A stretch of 64,000 nt of DNA from assembly GCA_032718565.1 (NCBI GenBank), contig JAVGVS010000094.1, forward strand, positions 995,187 through 1,059,186. The letters run 5' to 3'. The notes below the pieces were generated by a model, which saw only the letters and a list, made by a program, of their open reading frames with translations, was not told the origin of the DNA and made no database searches. Origin of the DNA: Distichodus sexfasciatus. Lineage: Eukaryota; Chordata; Actinopteri; Characiformes; Distichodontidae. Shown in pieces: positions 24,926-35,639 of this stretch. Positions within the stretch are counted from its first letter, which is position 1. Each line of letters opens with the position of its first letter. The position numbers and the translations under genes are program-made.

Positions 24926-25382
24926 CACGCTGACGCGCTGTTAACGTCAGTAGCTTACTCGGTACACTAACGACCCATGTATTTCTGGGAATTTTACATA
25001 GTTTGTGCTTGATGTTAACTTTATGTAGACCATTAATATGCTACATATCATTCTTATCGTTTGTCATAAACCGCCTGTAAACTTTTCATAACATTTTATA
25101 TTCCACTAATTCTTTTATTTTAAAAAAAGAAAGAAAGAAAGAAAAAAGAAAAGAAAAAGGCCCATTAGGAGATACCGTAACTGCACCGCCCCACCCACGT
25201 AATGACCTGATGAACGACAAAATCTGACCTGACCCGAAAGAAAGAGTTGAGTCCTAAGTGATGAAATCTATACCAGTAGATCTTATTTAATCCACGATAA
25301 AAAGGGTATACAGTAATAAACATTTTAACCTAGGCTACAGCAAAGCCATAAAAAGCTATTAAAACAAACAACATGTACATGT

Positions 25383-25570
25383 AGTGAAGTGAAACACACC
25401 ACTGCACAACACTCTGCATTTGACCCACCAAATGAAGCAGTAAGCAGCTATCAATACAGCGCCCGGGGAGCAGTGTGTGGGGACGGTACCTTGCTCAAGG
25501 GTACCCCAGTGGGATTCAAACTCACAGTTCAAAATCCCTTAACCGCTAGGCTACCAACTACCCCCTACTG
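25383..25570 (-). mobile_element. tRNA-derived SINE
   Basis: On the minus strand the head GTAGCCTAGCGGTTAAG and a B-box-like GAGTTTGAATCCC lead into the shared body (AAGGTACCGTCCCCACACAC, TGCTCC, TTTGACCC-type segment) and the GTGAAAC tail. Lies between the left TIR and the HECT-like gene of the big transposon. Confidence 0.75.
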
Positions 25571-26154
25571 CTGGATTGCAAGAAAACTGTAACAAAGCAA
25601 TAGCTCACGCTAACCACATTGATAATTACTTAATCCAAAAACGGCTGCAAAGAAAATTATATTGCAACGCTTAGTAGGCTGCTGCGCACATTAACTAACG
25701 CAACTTAGTCTACAGGCTGTAAAAGCTACTGTCTTGAAAAGTTTGACGCAGGGCCATTTATTAACATAGAAAGTATTAATAATGAGTTATCTTACGAAGC
25801 TTAGTCTACGTTATATATAGATAGATAAATAGAAAGCCATATAATTAGGTCTACTTTGAGTCAGTTAGGTGTATTTTAGCAATGCCCATCATCAATAGAA
25901 AGCAGATTAGATATGCAATGCCAAACATTTTCTATGAAAACTTTACAACAGTTTTTAATTAAAATGTCACTTTTACCATCTTAACACCTTACCCATGTCT
26001 GTCTATCTACCTTACCACTGTGATAATCCAAATACTGTGTAAGGACCTAATTGACAAAAAGGAACGGTCCGCCAGGAGAGTTGTATTTTGCTCATGTTAC
26101 GCAGCTAAATATTACAAGAGACTGAGCAATTATTTATATGTAACGTATGTACCC

Positions 26155-26390
26155 TGCCGTGACAGTGGTAGCCTAGCGGTTAAGCATTTGCCCTTTGATT
26201 GGAGGATCGTGAGTTTGAATCCCAGGACTGCCAAGGTACCACTGAGGTACCCTTAAGCAAGGTCCCCACACAGCTGCCCCCTGCTTCACTTGGTGAATGG
26301 ATCAAATGCAGAGGGTAAATTTCATTGTGTCACACTGTGTGCTGTGCTGTGTGTTATATGACATATGACAAATAATCACTTTCACAGGAC
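26155..26390 (+). mobile_element. tRNA-derived SINE abutting the HECT-like frame
   Basis: Head GTGGTAGCCTAGCGGTTAAG, B box GAGTTTGAATCCC, body AAGGTACCACTGAGGTACCC, tail TGACAAATAATCACTTTCAC. It ends directly before the AG that precedes the first readable codons of the HECT-like pseudogene. Confidence 0.8.
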
Positions 26391-26396
26391 ATTATT

Positions 26397-28112
26397 AGAG
26401 GTAGTCCATGTCTTGTAAAACAATCTAGAAAACTAAATCTTCTAGACAAACTCAGGAAGAAAATGAAACTTAGAAACCCCTCAAGTTTCGCAGAGGACTC
26501 TGGTGAAGAAGAGGAAAGTCAAATCAGAAAAACGTCTTTGGCTGGAAATAAAAATGCTTCTAAAGACACAAGACGGATTGAGCTGGGATGGATACACAAC
26601 AGAAAGCAAGTTTGAACCAAATGTGGTGGTGGGACAAAAAAGCTGGTTGTTCTGAAAACTGCTGGTTATGATGATCTCATAAAGCTGGGAATGGTCCTAA
26701 AGGTCCTAAAAAAGGTCCTAAAGCCAATTTCATTTTCAAGATATATGATTTTTTTAAGAGTTTGAAATGCCCCGTGATGTCACTGTTGGAGAGCTGTATG
26801 ACTCAGCTAAACTGGGAATGTTAAGATTTAACTTAGCAACACATGATCAAACTTCTTCATAGGATCCTGAGACTTCAGACCAATCAAGTGAACAATACGA
26901 AGACTGTTACATAACAAGTGTGACCCATTCGTCATCTGATGATGAAATACAGTTTGGTCCAGTGGAGGATCCCGACTACAACTCTGAAGGTACTCTTCCC
27001 ATAGATGAACCTCAAAAAGAGACACCATCCCAGTCAACAGAGGTAACACATCTGGTAACTCACCAAAATCCTTCTCCAAAGGTGCTAAGACTGCATCGTG
27101 TCAACATCATTCATGATATGGTAGAACAGTTCAAAGATGCCAGTGTTGTTGAAGAAAACCTCTCAGTTACCTTTGTTGATGAAAGTGGTGTTGATGCATC
27201 AGGTGTTGTCTGGGATGCATATTCAGGTTTTTGGGAAACATTTTTCCTGAATTGTGCAGATGGGAAAACTGAATGTGTCCCAGTACTTCAGCCTGATTAT
27301 GGACAAGTAGAATGGAAGGCAATAGGTAGAATTTTACTAAAATGATACAAGGATCACAGATTCTTTCCAATTAAGCTGTCATTGGCTTTCGTAGTTTGTC
27401 TCATTCATGGGGAACACAACGTGACACCAGAGATGCTGACAGAATCTTTCTTGAGGTATGTAATATTGTTTCCAGTTTTACAGATGAATGGTTCTGCTCA
27501 ATAAGCCTTTGAAAGATGTAGATACTGTATGTCCCACTAACCACTGTAATTGATTTTTTGTACATTCTGTTTTATACCAGGTATGTCAATCCATTTGAGA
27601 AAGACATCATCACGTCACTTCTGGACGGAAGAGGCTATGATGAGGATGATCTGCTCGACATGCTTTCCACAATGGGTGCACATGCTGTACCTGAAGGAGA
27701 TGCCATAAAGGACACTGTATAAATAATAAAAATGTAAATCATTCAAGAGCCAATGTATGCTCTGAAAATGATGTCTGCTGGTGCTCGGTTTACTTTGAAA
27801 AGTCTGATTCCAACAGTGTCTGCTGTTTTAGCGCTTTATAAAGCCAAAGTTCCAACAGCAAATAGCATTATTGCGCTGCTTAAATCAGATAAGAAGCTAC
27901 CTACTCACAGCAAAACAATGCAGTTTCTGAAGCTGTTCATTCGATCACTTGACAAAGATAAACTTCATAAATTTCTGTGCTTCACCACAGGTGCAGATAT
28001 TATCTGTGTTTGACACATTGATGTTGAGTTTACAGATTTCAGGGGTTTACACAGGTGTCCAGTGGCAGTGGTTGAAGAGAGTTTGCCTGTATCTGAGATG
28101 CCACCTACTTGA
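26397..28112 (+). pseudogene. HECT/G2E3-like ubiquitin-ligase-like gene, transposon cargo, decayed
   Basis: The first part reads as a basic region with TRRIELGWIHNRKQV and TKCGGGTKK, then VTVGELYDSAKLGMLRF, a pattern shared by the fish G2E3-like multicopy family. A HECT-like part follows: TFVDESGVDASGVVWDAYSG, then QPDYGQVEWKAIGRILLK, IKLSLAFVVCLIHGEHNVTP, then LKLFIRSLDKDKLHKFLCFT and TGADIICV. An intact intron (about 27,457-27,580, AG|GTATGT to ACCAG) joins ESFLR to YVNPFEKD. In-frame stops lie at 26,613, 26,860, 27,343, 27,720, 27,735 and 28,011, with a final TGA at 28,110. There is also a frame break between about 26,690 and 26,790. The C-terminal block shows no TCG-like segment where the HECT cysteine would be expected. 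A ligase function is not supported for this copy. Confidence 0.75.
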
Positions 28113-28441
28113 AAATGGATCTGTTGTAAAACAGACACAAGCTTTTTAAGGTAAAGGCTTGTTCAGACAAACTAGTTTTGAAAAGTTGTTCACATACGGC
28201 AGTGGTAAATTTTTCGGGCTTCTTTGTCCAGTGCTCTATTCATTTATGTTTTCTGGGACAAACTTAAAGCAATCGTAGTCTTATGAGTAAGATATTTCAG
28301 TTTTGAAAAGCAGTACAGGCTTCTTTTTTCTTTTTTTGCATTTTGAAGTGGCAAAAATTTTCAACGGAGTTGATGTTGTTACTGTGCCATACAAGTATTA
28401 CTATGGTCTGTTGAATACCTGTTGTGTTCTCAGACAGCAGT

Positions 28442-28454
28442 CTTAGAAGTTCTT
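28442..28454. repeat. target site duplication, left copy (Rex3-like LINE)
   Basis: CTTAGAAGTTCTT, identical to 29,278-29,290 on the other side of the LINE. Confidence 0.9.
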
Positions 28455-29277
28455 CCATCCATCCATCCATTTTCTACCGCTGTTCCGAGTGGGGTCGCGG
28501 GGGCAGCAATCTAAGCAGGGAAACCCAGACTTCCCACTCTCTCTCGCTACTTCGTCCAGCTCTTCCGGGGGAATCCCGAGGCGTTCCCAGGCCAGCCGAG
28601 AGACATAGTCTCCAAGGCGTGTCCTGGGTCTTCCCCGGGGCCTCCTCCCAGTGGGACATGCCTGGAACACCTCACCAGGGAGGCGTCCAGAAGGCATCCT
28701 GACCAGATGCCCGAGCCACCTCATCTGGCTCCTCTCGATGCGGAGGAGCAGCGGCTCTACTCCGAGTCCCCCCTGAATGACCGAGCTTCTCACCCTATCT
28801 CTAAGGGACAGCCCAGCCACTCTGCGGAGGAAACTCATTTTAGCCGCTTGTATTCGCGATCTCGTTCTTTCGGTCACTACCCACAACTCATGACCATAGG
28901 TGAGGGTAGGAACGTAGATCGACTGGTAAATCGAGAGCTTTGCCTTTTGGCTCAGCTCCTTCTTCACCACGACAGGCCGATGCAGCGCCTGCATCACTGC
29001 TGACGCCACACCGATCCGCCTGTCGATCTCCCGCTCCATCCTTCCCTCACTCGTGAACAAGACCCCGAGATACTTAAACTCCTCCACTTGGGGAATGACC
29101 CCTGTCCTGACCCGGACAGAGCACTCCACCCTTTTCCGGCTGAGAACCATGGCCTCGGATTTGGAGGTACCGATTTTCATCCCAACCGCTTCACACTCGG
29201 CTGCGAACTGCTCCAGTGAGAGCTGAAGGTCTCGATCCGATGAAGCCAGTAGGACCACATCATCTGCAAAAAGCGAC
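28455..29277 (-). mobile_element. 5'-truncated Rex3-like (RTE-clade) non-LTR retrotransposon
   Basis: The minus strand encodes the C-terminal part of a reverse transcriptase: KYLGVLFTSEGRMEREIDRR, VPTLTYGHELWVVTERTRSR, RSQMRWLGHLVRMPSGRLPG, TGRRPRGRPRTRLGDYVSRL. The frame is open from 29,258 nearly to the end, with a one-base shift near 28,545 after which the family's EVWVSLLRLLPPRP is in another frame. The 3' end is a short (GATG)n tail, as described for Rex3. It is flanked by a perfect 13-bp direct repeat, so the insertion is complete and 5'-truncated. The clade is assigned from the tail and protein pattern. Confidence 0.85.
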
Positions 29278-29290
29278 CTTAGAAGTTCTT
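29278..29290. repeat. target site duplication, right copy (Rex3-like LINE)
   Basis: CTTAGAAGTTCTT, identical to 28,442-28,454. Confidence 0.9.
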
Positions 29291-29544
29291 ATAATTAGAA
29301 AAATAAATGGCTTAACTGCAATATTAGTTATTTTAGATTGTATTATGTAAACCTTATTTTCTTTACCTCTGGTACATATTCTCATTTCGTAACTACATTT
29401 ACAAGTATAAAACACTCCTTGTGATGTTTCACATTTTATGTTAAATAAATTTAAAAATACGTATCAGCTGTCTTTTTATTCATAAGCATGAGCATTACAC
29501 ATTGACAGTTCTATAACATTGTAATGTTTTACCTTTTAGTAATA

Positions 29545-29708
29545 CGTGGTAGACTAATGGTTAAGGCATTCACCCCGTGATCTGAAGATTGTGAGTTCAA
29601 ATCCCACTGAGGTACCCTGAGCAAGTACTGATAGCGGTCAAATTGTGTCACACTGTGCGCTGTGTTGTGCAGTGATGTGTTTCACCTGACAAATAATCAC
29701 TTTCATAG
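29545..29708 (+). mobile_element. tRNA-derived SINE
   Basis: Head GTGGTAGACTAATGGTTAAG, B box GAGTTCAAATCCC, a shortened body, and tail GACAAATAATCACTTTCA. Third SINE inside the big transposon. Confidence 0.75.
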
Positions 29709-29854
29709 TCTTGTACTTTTCTACATCGTGTCTTATTTACTATGTATAATCAAACCAAAAAATCAAATAAATAAAAACTTAGTTCACAGGAGCAACAGTT
29801 TCAATTTGCAAATTACAACACGTAGTATTTCTTGTCTGAGCCTTATGTAAAGAT

Positions 29855-30170
29855 TCAAGATTCTTTATTTGTCACGTGCAAATTATGCAGGTACAACATG
29901 CAGTGAAATGTATCCTGATCTGCTCTTTTAACAGTGCAATTAGGCAATTTAGAAAATAACAAAAGAGATACAAATACAAACTTAAAATAAGGAGGTCAGG
30001 GAAATAAGACAAAAAAAACTAGATCTTATATACAATGAGGTACATAAAGTTACATATGTGCAGACGGCATGGAGTACAATTTTAATTTAAGACAAGCTGG
30101 GTACAGGTGTATCTGCATGTATATACCAAATAAAAAAAATGTATTGACGTTTAACCTGAGTTTACAAAAT
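29855..30170. repeat. dispersed repeat, TTCTTTATTTGTCACGTGC type
   Basis: Starts AGATTCAAGATTCTTTATTT, a start shared with a common fish dispersed repeat, and runs to about the 3' end of the integrase pseudogene. Boundaries are approximate and no coding frame is present. Confidence 0.4.
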
Positions 30171-30174
30171 TATT

Positions 30175-31345
30175 CTAGAGACAGATGACGGGTGCAATGA
30201 GGGCTCTGCCATTCTCTGCATCCTCTGGGACATTGAGATAATGTTCATCCATTATCAGGCAACAGAGTTCAAAAACCATGTCGTCACATGGGTAAGTCGG
30301 CATTACACATTCACATTCTTTGCAGTTCTGAACGTCAGCAAGGTCACACAGTGAAAGATGTGATCTGCAGACCCGTAGAGATGAGGAGCCATATACATTA
30401 TGGCTGGACGTCCACACGGTGCAGTCACATTACGCGATGACCGTATGCGGTGTGCATTCCACATCTGTGCAAAATTGTCCAGCTCGTTCTAAAAAAAGAA
30501 TTGTCAAGACTCATAGTTTAGGTCATTCATTACAAAATGAATATAAACAAGGCTGTAGGCTACTGAGCTTCTTCCCTCGTCCTCCGTAGGAGATCACAAT
30601 AATACGTTTAACTTACCTGTAACAGTCTTGTGAAACAAAACTGCACAAGTGATCGATCACAGTAAAATGACCTTCTTGTTTCAGAGCCTGAAAGAAGTTA
30701 AGCGACAACTGAACATTTTCCTTGCGCAGTTCACTTCAAAAGCTTTCGATCCTCTGATTGTGGTTGCTCGAACCGTATAGGAAACTATGGCAGTAGGCGA
30801 ATACATCAGTGGCCACATGTCGAAGAAACATCTGCGTCTGTTCAACAGCAACGTTCTCCGTTCCACGATCAGCACGGATCCTTCCAGGGCATCCGCGCCT
30901 TTCCTTCGCGGCTTGAATGTAGTATGCGGCTATTACCTTCGGGTCGCTATTTGTAGAACAGACTTTTAACCACATGAGATGTCGTGAAAAGCCGTCGACA
31001 CAGCCAATTACGCAGAGGCCGTACGCTTTTATCATACGAATCAAGATGCCACATGAAGTTTGGCCCTGGGATGTGGTTTCTCCTCCTTCGTAGTCTTCGC
31101 GCTCGCCTGTGTGCCACAGCTTCTGGATCCAGAACACTTAAAAGCAATCTGACTCCCTTTTTACAACGAGCCCTTCTTGAATGCACTTTAAGTGCATCAT
31201 CCTGTAGCCAATCGTCTGACCCGACGTTTCAAGTGGCTGACTAACAAAGTAAGCAACATCTAACAAGTCAGTATAGCTCTTCCTCCGACAAAGCAGATTT
31301 TTCCTAAGTAATTTTTTGGAGCGTTCTGAGACACATTATTATACC
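30175..31345 (-). pseudogene. integrase-core (DDE) transposase, decayed
   Basis: Reading downward: DLLDVAYFVSQPLETSG, MHLKCIQEGLVVKRES, RRLRRRRNHIPGPNFMWHLD, SYDK; AYGLCVIGCVDGFSRHLMWL; IRADRGTENVAV; SNHNQRIES; LVQFCFTRLLQ; NELDNFAQMWNAHRIRSSRN; MPTYPCDDMVFELCCLIMDE. Asp of HLDSYDK, Asp of RADRG and Glu of NQRIE fit the D,D,E triad of retroviral-integrase-like transposases. An intron with good sites (donor ACAG|GTAAGT at 30,617, acceptor TTTTAG before 30,488) is kept. At least four frame changes (near 31,150, 31,040, 30,655 and 30,345) and a TGA where the family has Trp-Trp (about 30,736) make it non-functional. It would have catalysed movement of the surrounding element. Confidence 0.8.
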
Positions 31346-31465
31346 ATGGAGATGGCTAAGAACTTCAAGAATCTCTCTTTGTTGAAAACCTAAATAGAAG
31401 TAAAAAACCTACAGTCCAGATAAGATCTATGCCAATGCCTCCCGAGTATCAGAGCAATACTGGAT

Positions 31466-32050
31466 TAGTGATGGGTCGATCTTGAACGATTTGTTCATTT
31501 TGAACGAATCTTTAATGTGACTCGGGAAGAACGAGTCGTCTCGTGGGAGTGATTCGTTCAGTCGCGTTCTCTCGAGTCAAGAGATGAACTAATCAGTTCT
31601 CTTTCCGGCTCAGACTGCATAGGTTAAGCTTATGGGGCTGTCACGTGATGAACGAACGACTCAAACCCAAAGTCTCCAGAGATGAACTAATCAATTCTGT
31701 TTCCGGCTCAGACTGCATTGGTTAGCTAATTGGGCTGTCACGTGATGAACGAACGACTCAAACCCGAAAACCTGTCAGATAAGAGGCGAGGTGAGCGAAT
31801 CATAGACTAAAGACCCAGGTAAACAATGAATTAATATTTTCTGTTTCTTATAGCATTATAGTTTTGTCTTGTTTGTAGTGTGATCAACGTTTGTGTAAGC
31901 AGTAGATGTGTTAGGGAGGTAACAGGTAACATTTTAATTATATTTTGCTAAAATGAACGAAATGAACGAAATGACTCGAAAAAAGATTCGTTCATTTTGC
32001 TGAACGAGACTCAAAGGTCCGAGTCGGTAAAATAATCCGAACTATCACTA
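31466..32050. mobile_element. hAT-like non-autonomous element (MITE), 585 bp, with 8-bp target duplication
   Basis: Begins TAGTGATGGGTCG and ends ATCACTA, with GAACGATTTGTTCATTTTGA at one end mirrored by TTCGTTCATTTTGCTGAACG near the other. The flanks carry a perfect 8-bp duplication TACTGGAT (31,458-31,465 and 32,051-32,058), the size made by hAT transposases. Inside is a tandem duplication of about 98 bases (31,581-31,678 and 31,679-31,770); each copy carries TCACGTGA. No coding capacity. Confidence 0.85.
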
Positions 32051-32104
32051 TACTGGATTAGTTACACAAACATCTTCCCAATAGCTAGCGTACTAGCAGG
32101 ACAA

Positions 32105-32390
32105 CTTAAATGCATTGTTGTTCTGCCTTCTAGTGGCGGATATTATTTGTGCAAAGCTTAACATGACCTATTATGTCGAAATAACGACTTATGATGTCGA
32201 AATAACGAGATACTTTCTCGTTATAGCGACTTATGGTGAAATGACTTATTATGTCGAAATAAGGAGATATTTTCTCGTTATAACGACTTATGTCGAAATA
32301 ACGACTTATGTCAAAATAACAAGATAATATCTCGTAATAACGACTTATTGTCTCCGAATAAAAATCATCAAATGCAGTTCAGGGCTTCCG
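32105..32390 (-). repeat. right terminal inverted repeat of the 7.7-kb transposon
   Basis: Read on the minus strand it runs CGGAAGCCCTGAACTGCATT, a shorter T-run, CGGAGACAATAAG, the TCGTTAT array, GTTAAGCTTTGC, then AATGCATT. It matches the left repeat block by block with moderate divergence and length differences in the T-run and array. Confidence 0.85.
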
Positions 32391-32832
32391 TAAAACACAA
32401 ATGTGGAATAAGTAATCACTCTAATTCTAATATACATACATATAGATATGAGGCACAAACGTTTTACCAAGCTGAAATCTTTTACACTTCCCTCACGACT
32501 AACATCTCGCTGTCAAAAATGTAAGGTTAAATAAGTAGAATGAACTAATTTCAGTTTTTGACATCAGGCGAGCATCAAGAAACAGACATATTTAAAAGCG
32601 CCATGCCTCTTAATTATATTCAATTATACTCTGATGTGTTACAAAAGTAACGCAGTTACAGTGTTACAGTAATGTACGGCATTACCGATACATTTTTAGT
32701 AATATTATACTCATTACATATTTCAGTAAGACGTTACAACACACTTTCAACCCGAAATGTAATGCCCTATGTTTTACTTTCCAAGAATTAAACATTTTTC
32801 TTCTCATTTATTTCAGAGAATACATATTATGA

Positions 32833-33317
32833 GCATTGTTGGGAATAACATGTTACAGTAATGTATACATTTTTGCTGTAACACTAGCATAAAGCATTAC
32901 TAATACATTTTCAGTAATATTATACTCATTACATATTTCAGTAACACATTTTTAACCCATAATTTAGTGCTGTTTTGTTTTTATTTTAAAAAACCACCAA
33001 CACCTCAAGTCACAAGAGAAAAACTGTGCAAGTAAAATAGCTACTTCGTACAGAGTGTATGGCTAGTCATTATGCTGCACCACATCGCCCTCCACTGGAT
33101 GTAGAATGAACTGCAGTAAACTACAATTTAGCATTTTACAATGTCCTACGTACACACTTATTTTGGTGAAAGTAACTCTAAAGTAATGCAGGAGTCGTGT
33201 AACACGTTACAATTATACACGAGACAGTAATATTGTAATGAAACCAACCTCTTTGAAATAAAACTAACCGGTAATCTATAATCTAGTACATTTTGGAAGT
33301 AACTTTCCCAACATTTT
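32833..33317. mobile_element. MITE-like element with TGTTGGGAA ends
   Basis: Left CATTGTTGGGAATAACATGT and right AGTAACTTTCCCAACAT form short inverted ends. The middle (33,045-33,165) matches 22,190-22,290 in inverted orientation. Lies just outside the big transposon. Confidence 0.5.
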
Positions 33318-35639
33318 TGCGTAATGTAATTTGCAGCAATTTTCTCATTAAAGGTTTTATGATCTTCAGAGTCTCAGACATCCAACAACCTGAAAATATT
33401 TTTTTTTCCAACCCACACTAAAGAATATCACAGCAATCAAAACAAAGTCGTGATTTATTTGTTAGCCTTTATCGCCTTACACTCAGCTAGTAGCACTGCC
33501 TCATTATTTTTCCAACTCATTTTCCCCCCCACATACAAACTGTAATGCTAAAAAAGATGAAAAGCAAATGTCCCATTTATATCATACTTTGGTTGATAAA
33601 ATTAAGGCACACAAATTGGTGATAAAACATTTATTTTTGTCAACCATCATTACTAGTTTTTTTAAGCAGTTAAGTTGTAAAATAATGTCAACAATCATTA
33701 CAGAGGCAATCCTTTGCAGCAAAATATAGAACATTCTTCTGGAACACCTGGAATGCATTAAAAAAAAACACAACAACAAAGTAATAATTTAAATACATAA
33801 AACATAACTTTCTTATATGATTTCTTTTGTGTTCTTGTTTCAAGTTTAAGTGAATCCGTAACTTCATGCATATACATCTCGTTAAAAAGCTGAAGAAGGT
33901 TAAAGATCTCGAGGTTTGGCAGCAGTAACTCTCAGGTCACCGACTTCATGAAGGAGGAATATGAATATGGCTTGCAGAGATTATAAGCAGAGCTCGTAAG
34001 GTCGTGTGAAAGTGGAGCACATTTCAGTGTGTCCGACTAATATTCATCATCCGCGTGCCGTCCCTGACTTTCCCTCTTCCGCTTCCCTCGTGAACGTTAC
34101 CGTTTATTAACAATATTTAATGTAAGAACTGCGAAAGGTGTTTATATTTTACTGTCTTCATACACATACTGTTGGACATTAAGCACAGGAATGCAAACAT
34201 AGTTCACAATTCTAGTTATTTCCTCATTTGTGTATGGGCATTATAGAAAATAATTAATACTATAAATGATTAAATATCATATAATAATCATAATGTTTTT
34301 ACAGTTTAGCCACCTTGTTTCTTCCAGATACTTAAAAACTCTCAGTTCAGTCATCAAACATCTTCAGTAGAGACTTTTTGTGGGGGTAAAATTAAGAAGT
34401 GGATGGAGAAAGTCATGAACTGGTGCCTTGAGGAGACGCAAAAAGAGCAATCCTTTACCAAAAATGTTTTTACTTTTCTGTGGCAGATTAGAGCTGATGA
34501 CTGGTGGCAACCTCAAGCACAAGATCAAAAATAAGTGAGATTTCAATCTGTCTGTCTTCTTTCATATATATGGGAAAGAAAAATGTGTAACAATTCCACA
34601 CTTTACACTGCGTTTAAAACTAGGACCATCGCTGAGGGGAAGTCGCAGTAAGCAGCCGGTTTGGAAGAACACTGATCTCCATCACAAGTAAATGAGTTTG
34701 GCATTCAATATTAGATACTCTCTCTCTTTCACACACACACACACACGTTCCTTTAAAAGCAAACGCACATCCTGGAAGAAAGTTTTCAAAAAGGAAGGTC
34801 AAGTTTCAAGAACGTAAAATAAAATTTGCATGCCGTCCAGGACAGAATGATGGCAAAAAAATGAAACAAGAGCTGGAAATAGTTGGTACGACACCATACA
34901 ACAAATTCACAAGTCTTGTTATTAAATAATAATAATAATAATAATAATAACAACAATAATAAAAAGCTTGCACTTTAGTTTTCATATTCTTGGCATGTTA
35001 CTGAACCTGATCTCCAGACTTTCTTCTGGCATAAACACCCAAAAAATACATTCCCCACAAGCCTCACTGTGCAGCCTGCATCAACTGAGGGGGGAAATAA
35101 ACACATCATAACGGGTCGGCCAAACGTGCGGCTAGTGACGGCTGATATGTTCGGTGTGTGCTAAAGCTGGAGGAAAGCTGCACGATTCAATATTTTGCAT
35201 GATACTTTGCTACAGCTCATTTGCTCCAAACAGAGCAAAACCAAAAATAGTTTTTTAGAATGAGAAGCACCAGAAAGTTATTTTAGCAGTTACGCTGTGA
35301 AGACATAAATAGACGCAGTTATACTCATATATAGTTCTCGTTTAGAATAAAAGAATAAAATACATCAGATAGTTTGAGCTGTGCTACCGTGTACAGGCTG
35401 GTACTCGTCCGTGGTGTAACAAAAAAAGCCCTCAGATTGTTTGTTGGTTTTGGGTTGTTTTAACAAGTCTGAAAAAGTACAGCCTCACTGTAGTCCTGCT
35501 GTTAGCAAAAAGGAAAAAGAGCCGGGCGAGATTTTACCTAAAGCATACGAGAGACGCTGCAGCAGCGTATCGAAGAAAAAAAGATATATCATGTTATAAT
35601 GTGAAATCGTATCACAGAACGAGAAACCGTTACTGCATT

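Larger units (their letters stand above)
24661..32390. mobile_element. 7.7-kb DNA transposon with long TIRs carrying a HECT-like gene and an integrase-core transposase
   Basis: The two ends are inverted copies of each other over about 265-285 bases, both starting CGGAAGCCCTGAAC and both ending inward at an AATGCATT sequence. Between them lie two divergent-type genes, pointing at each other: a HECT-like gene (plus) and a DDE/integrase-core transposase (minus). Both are decayed. Nested inside are three SINEs, a Rex3-like LINE and a hAT-like MITE. I see no convincing target site duplication: the left flank ends CTCATT and the right flank begins TAAAAC. The family name is not certain. The integrase resembles the group annotated in fish as integrase core domain proteins, possibly the IS3EU superfamily; that link is from memory and needs a search. 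Confidence 0.8.

Noticed and set aside
24661..32390. Alternative that the two inverted ends are separate solo MITEs
   Set aside because: Both share the same outer and inner limits, each has only one outer terminus, and transposase remains lie between them; one element is simpler, though the lack of a target duplication leaves some doubt.
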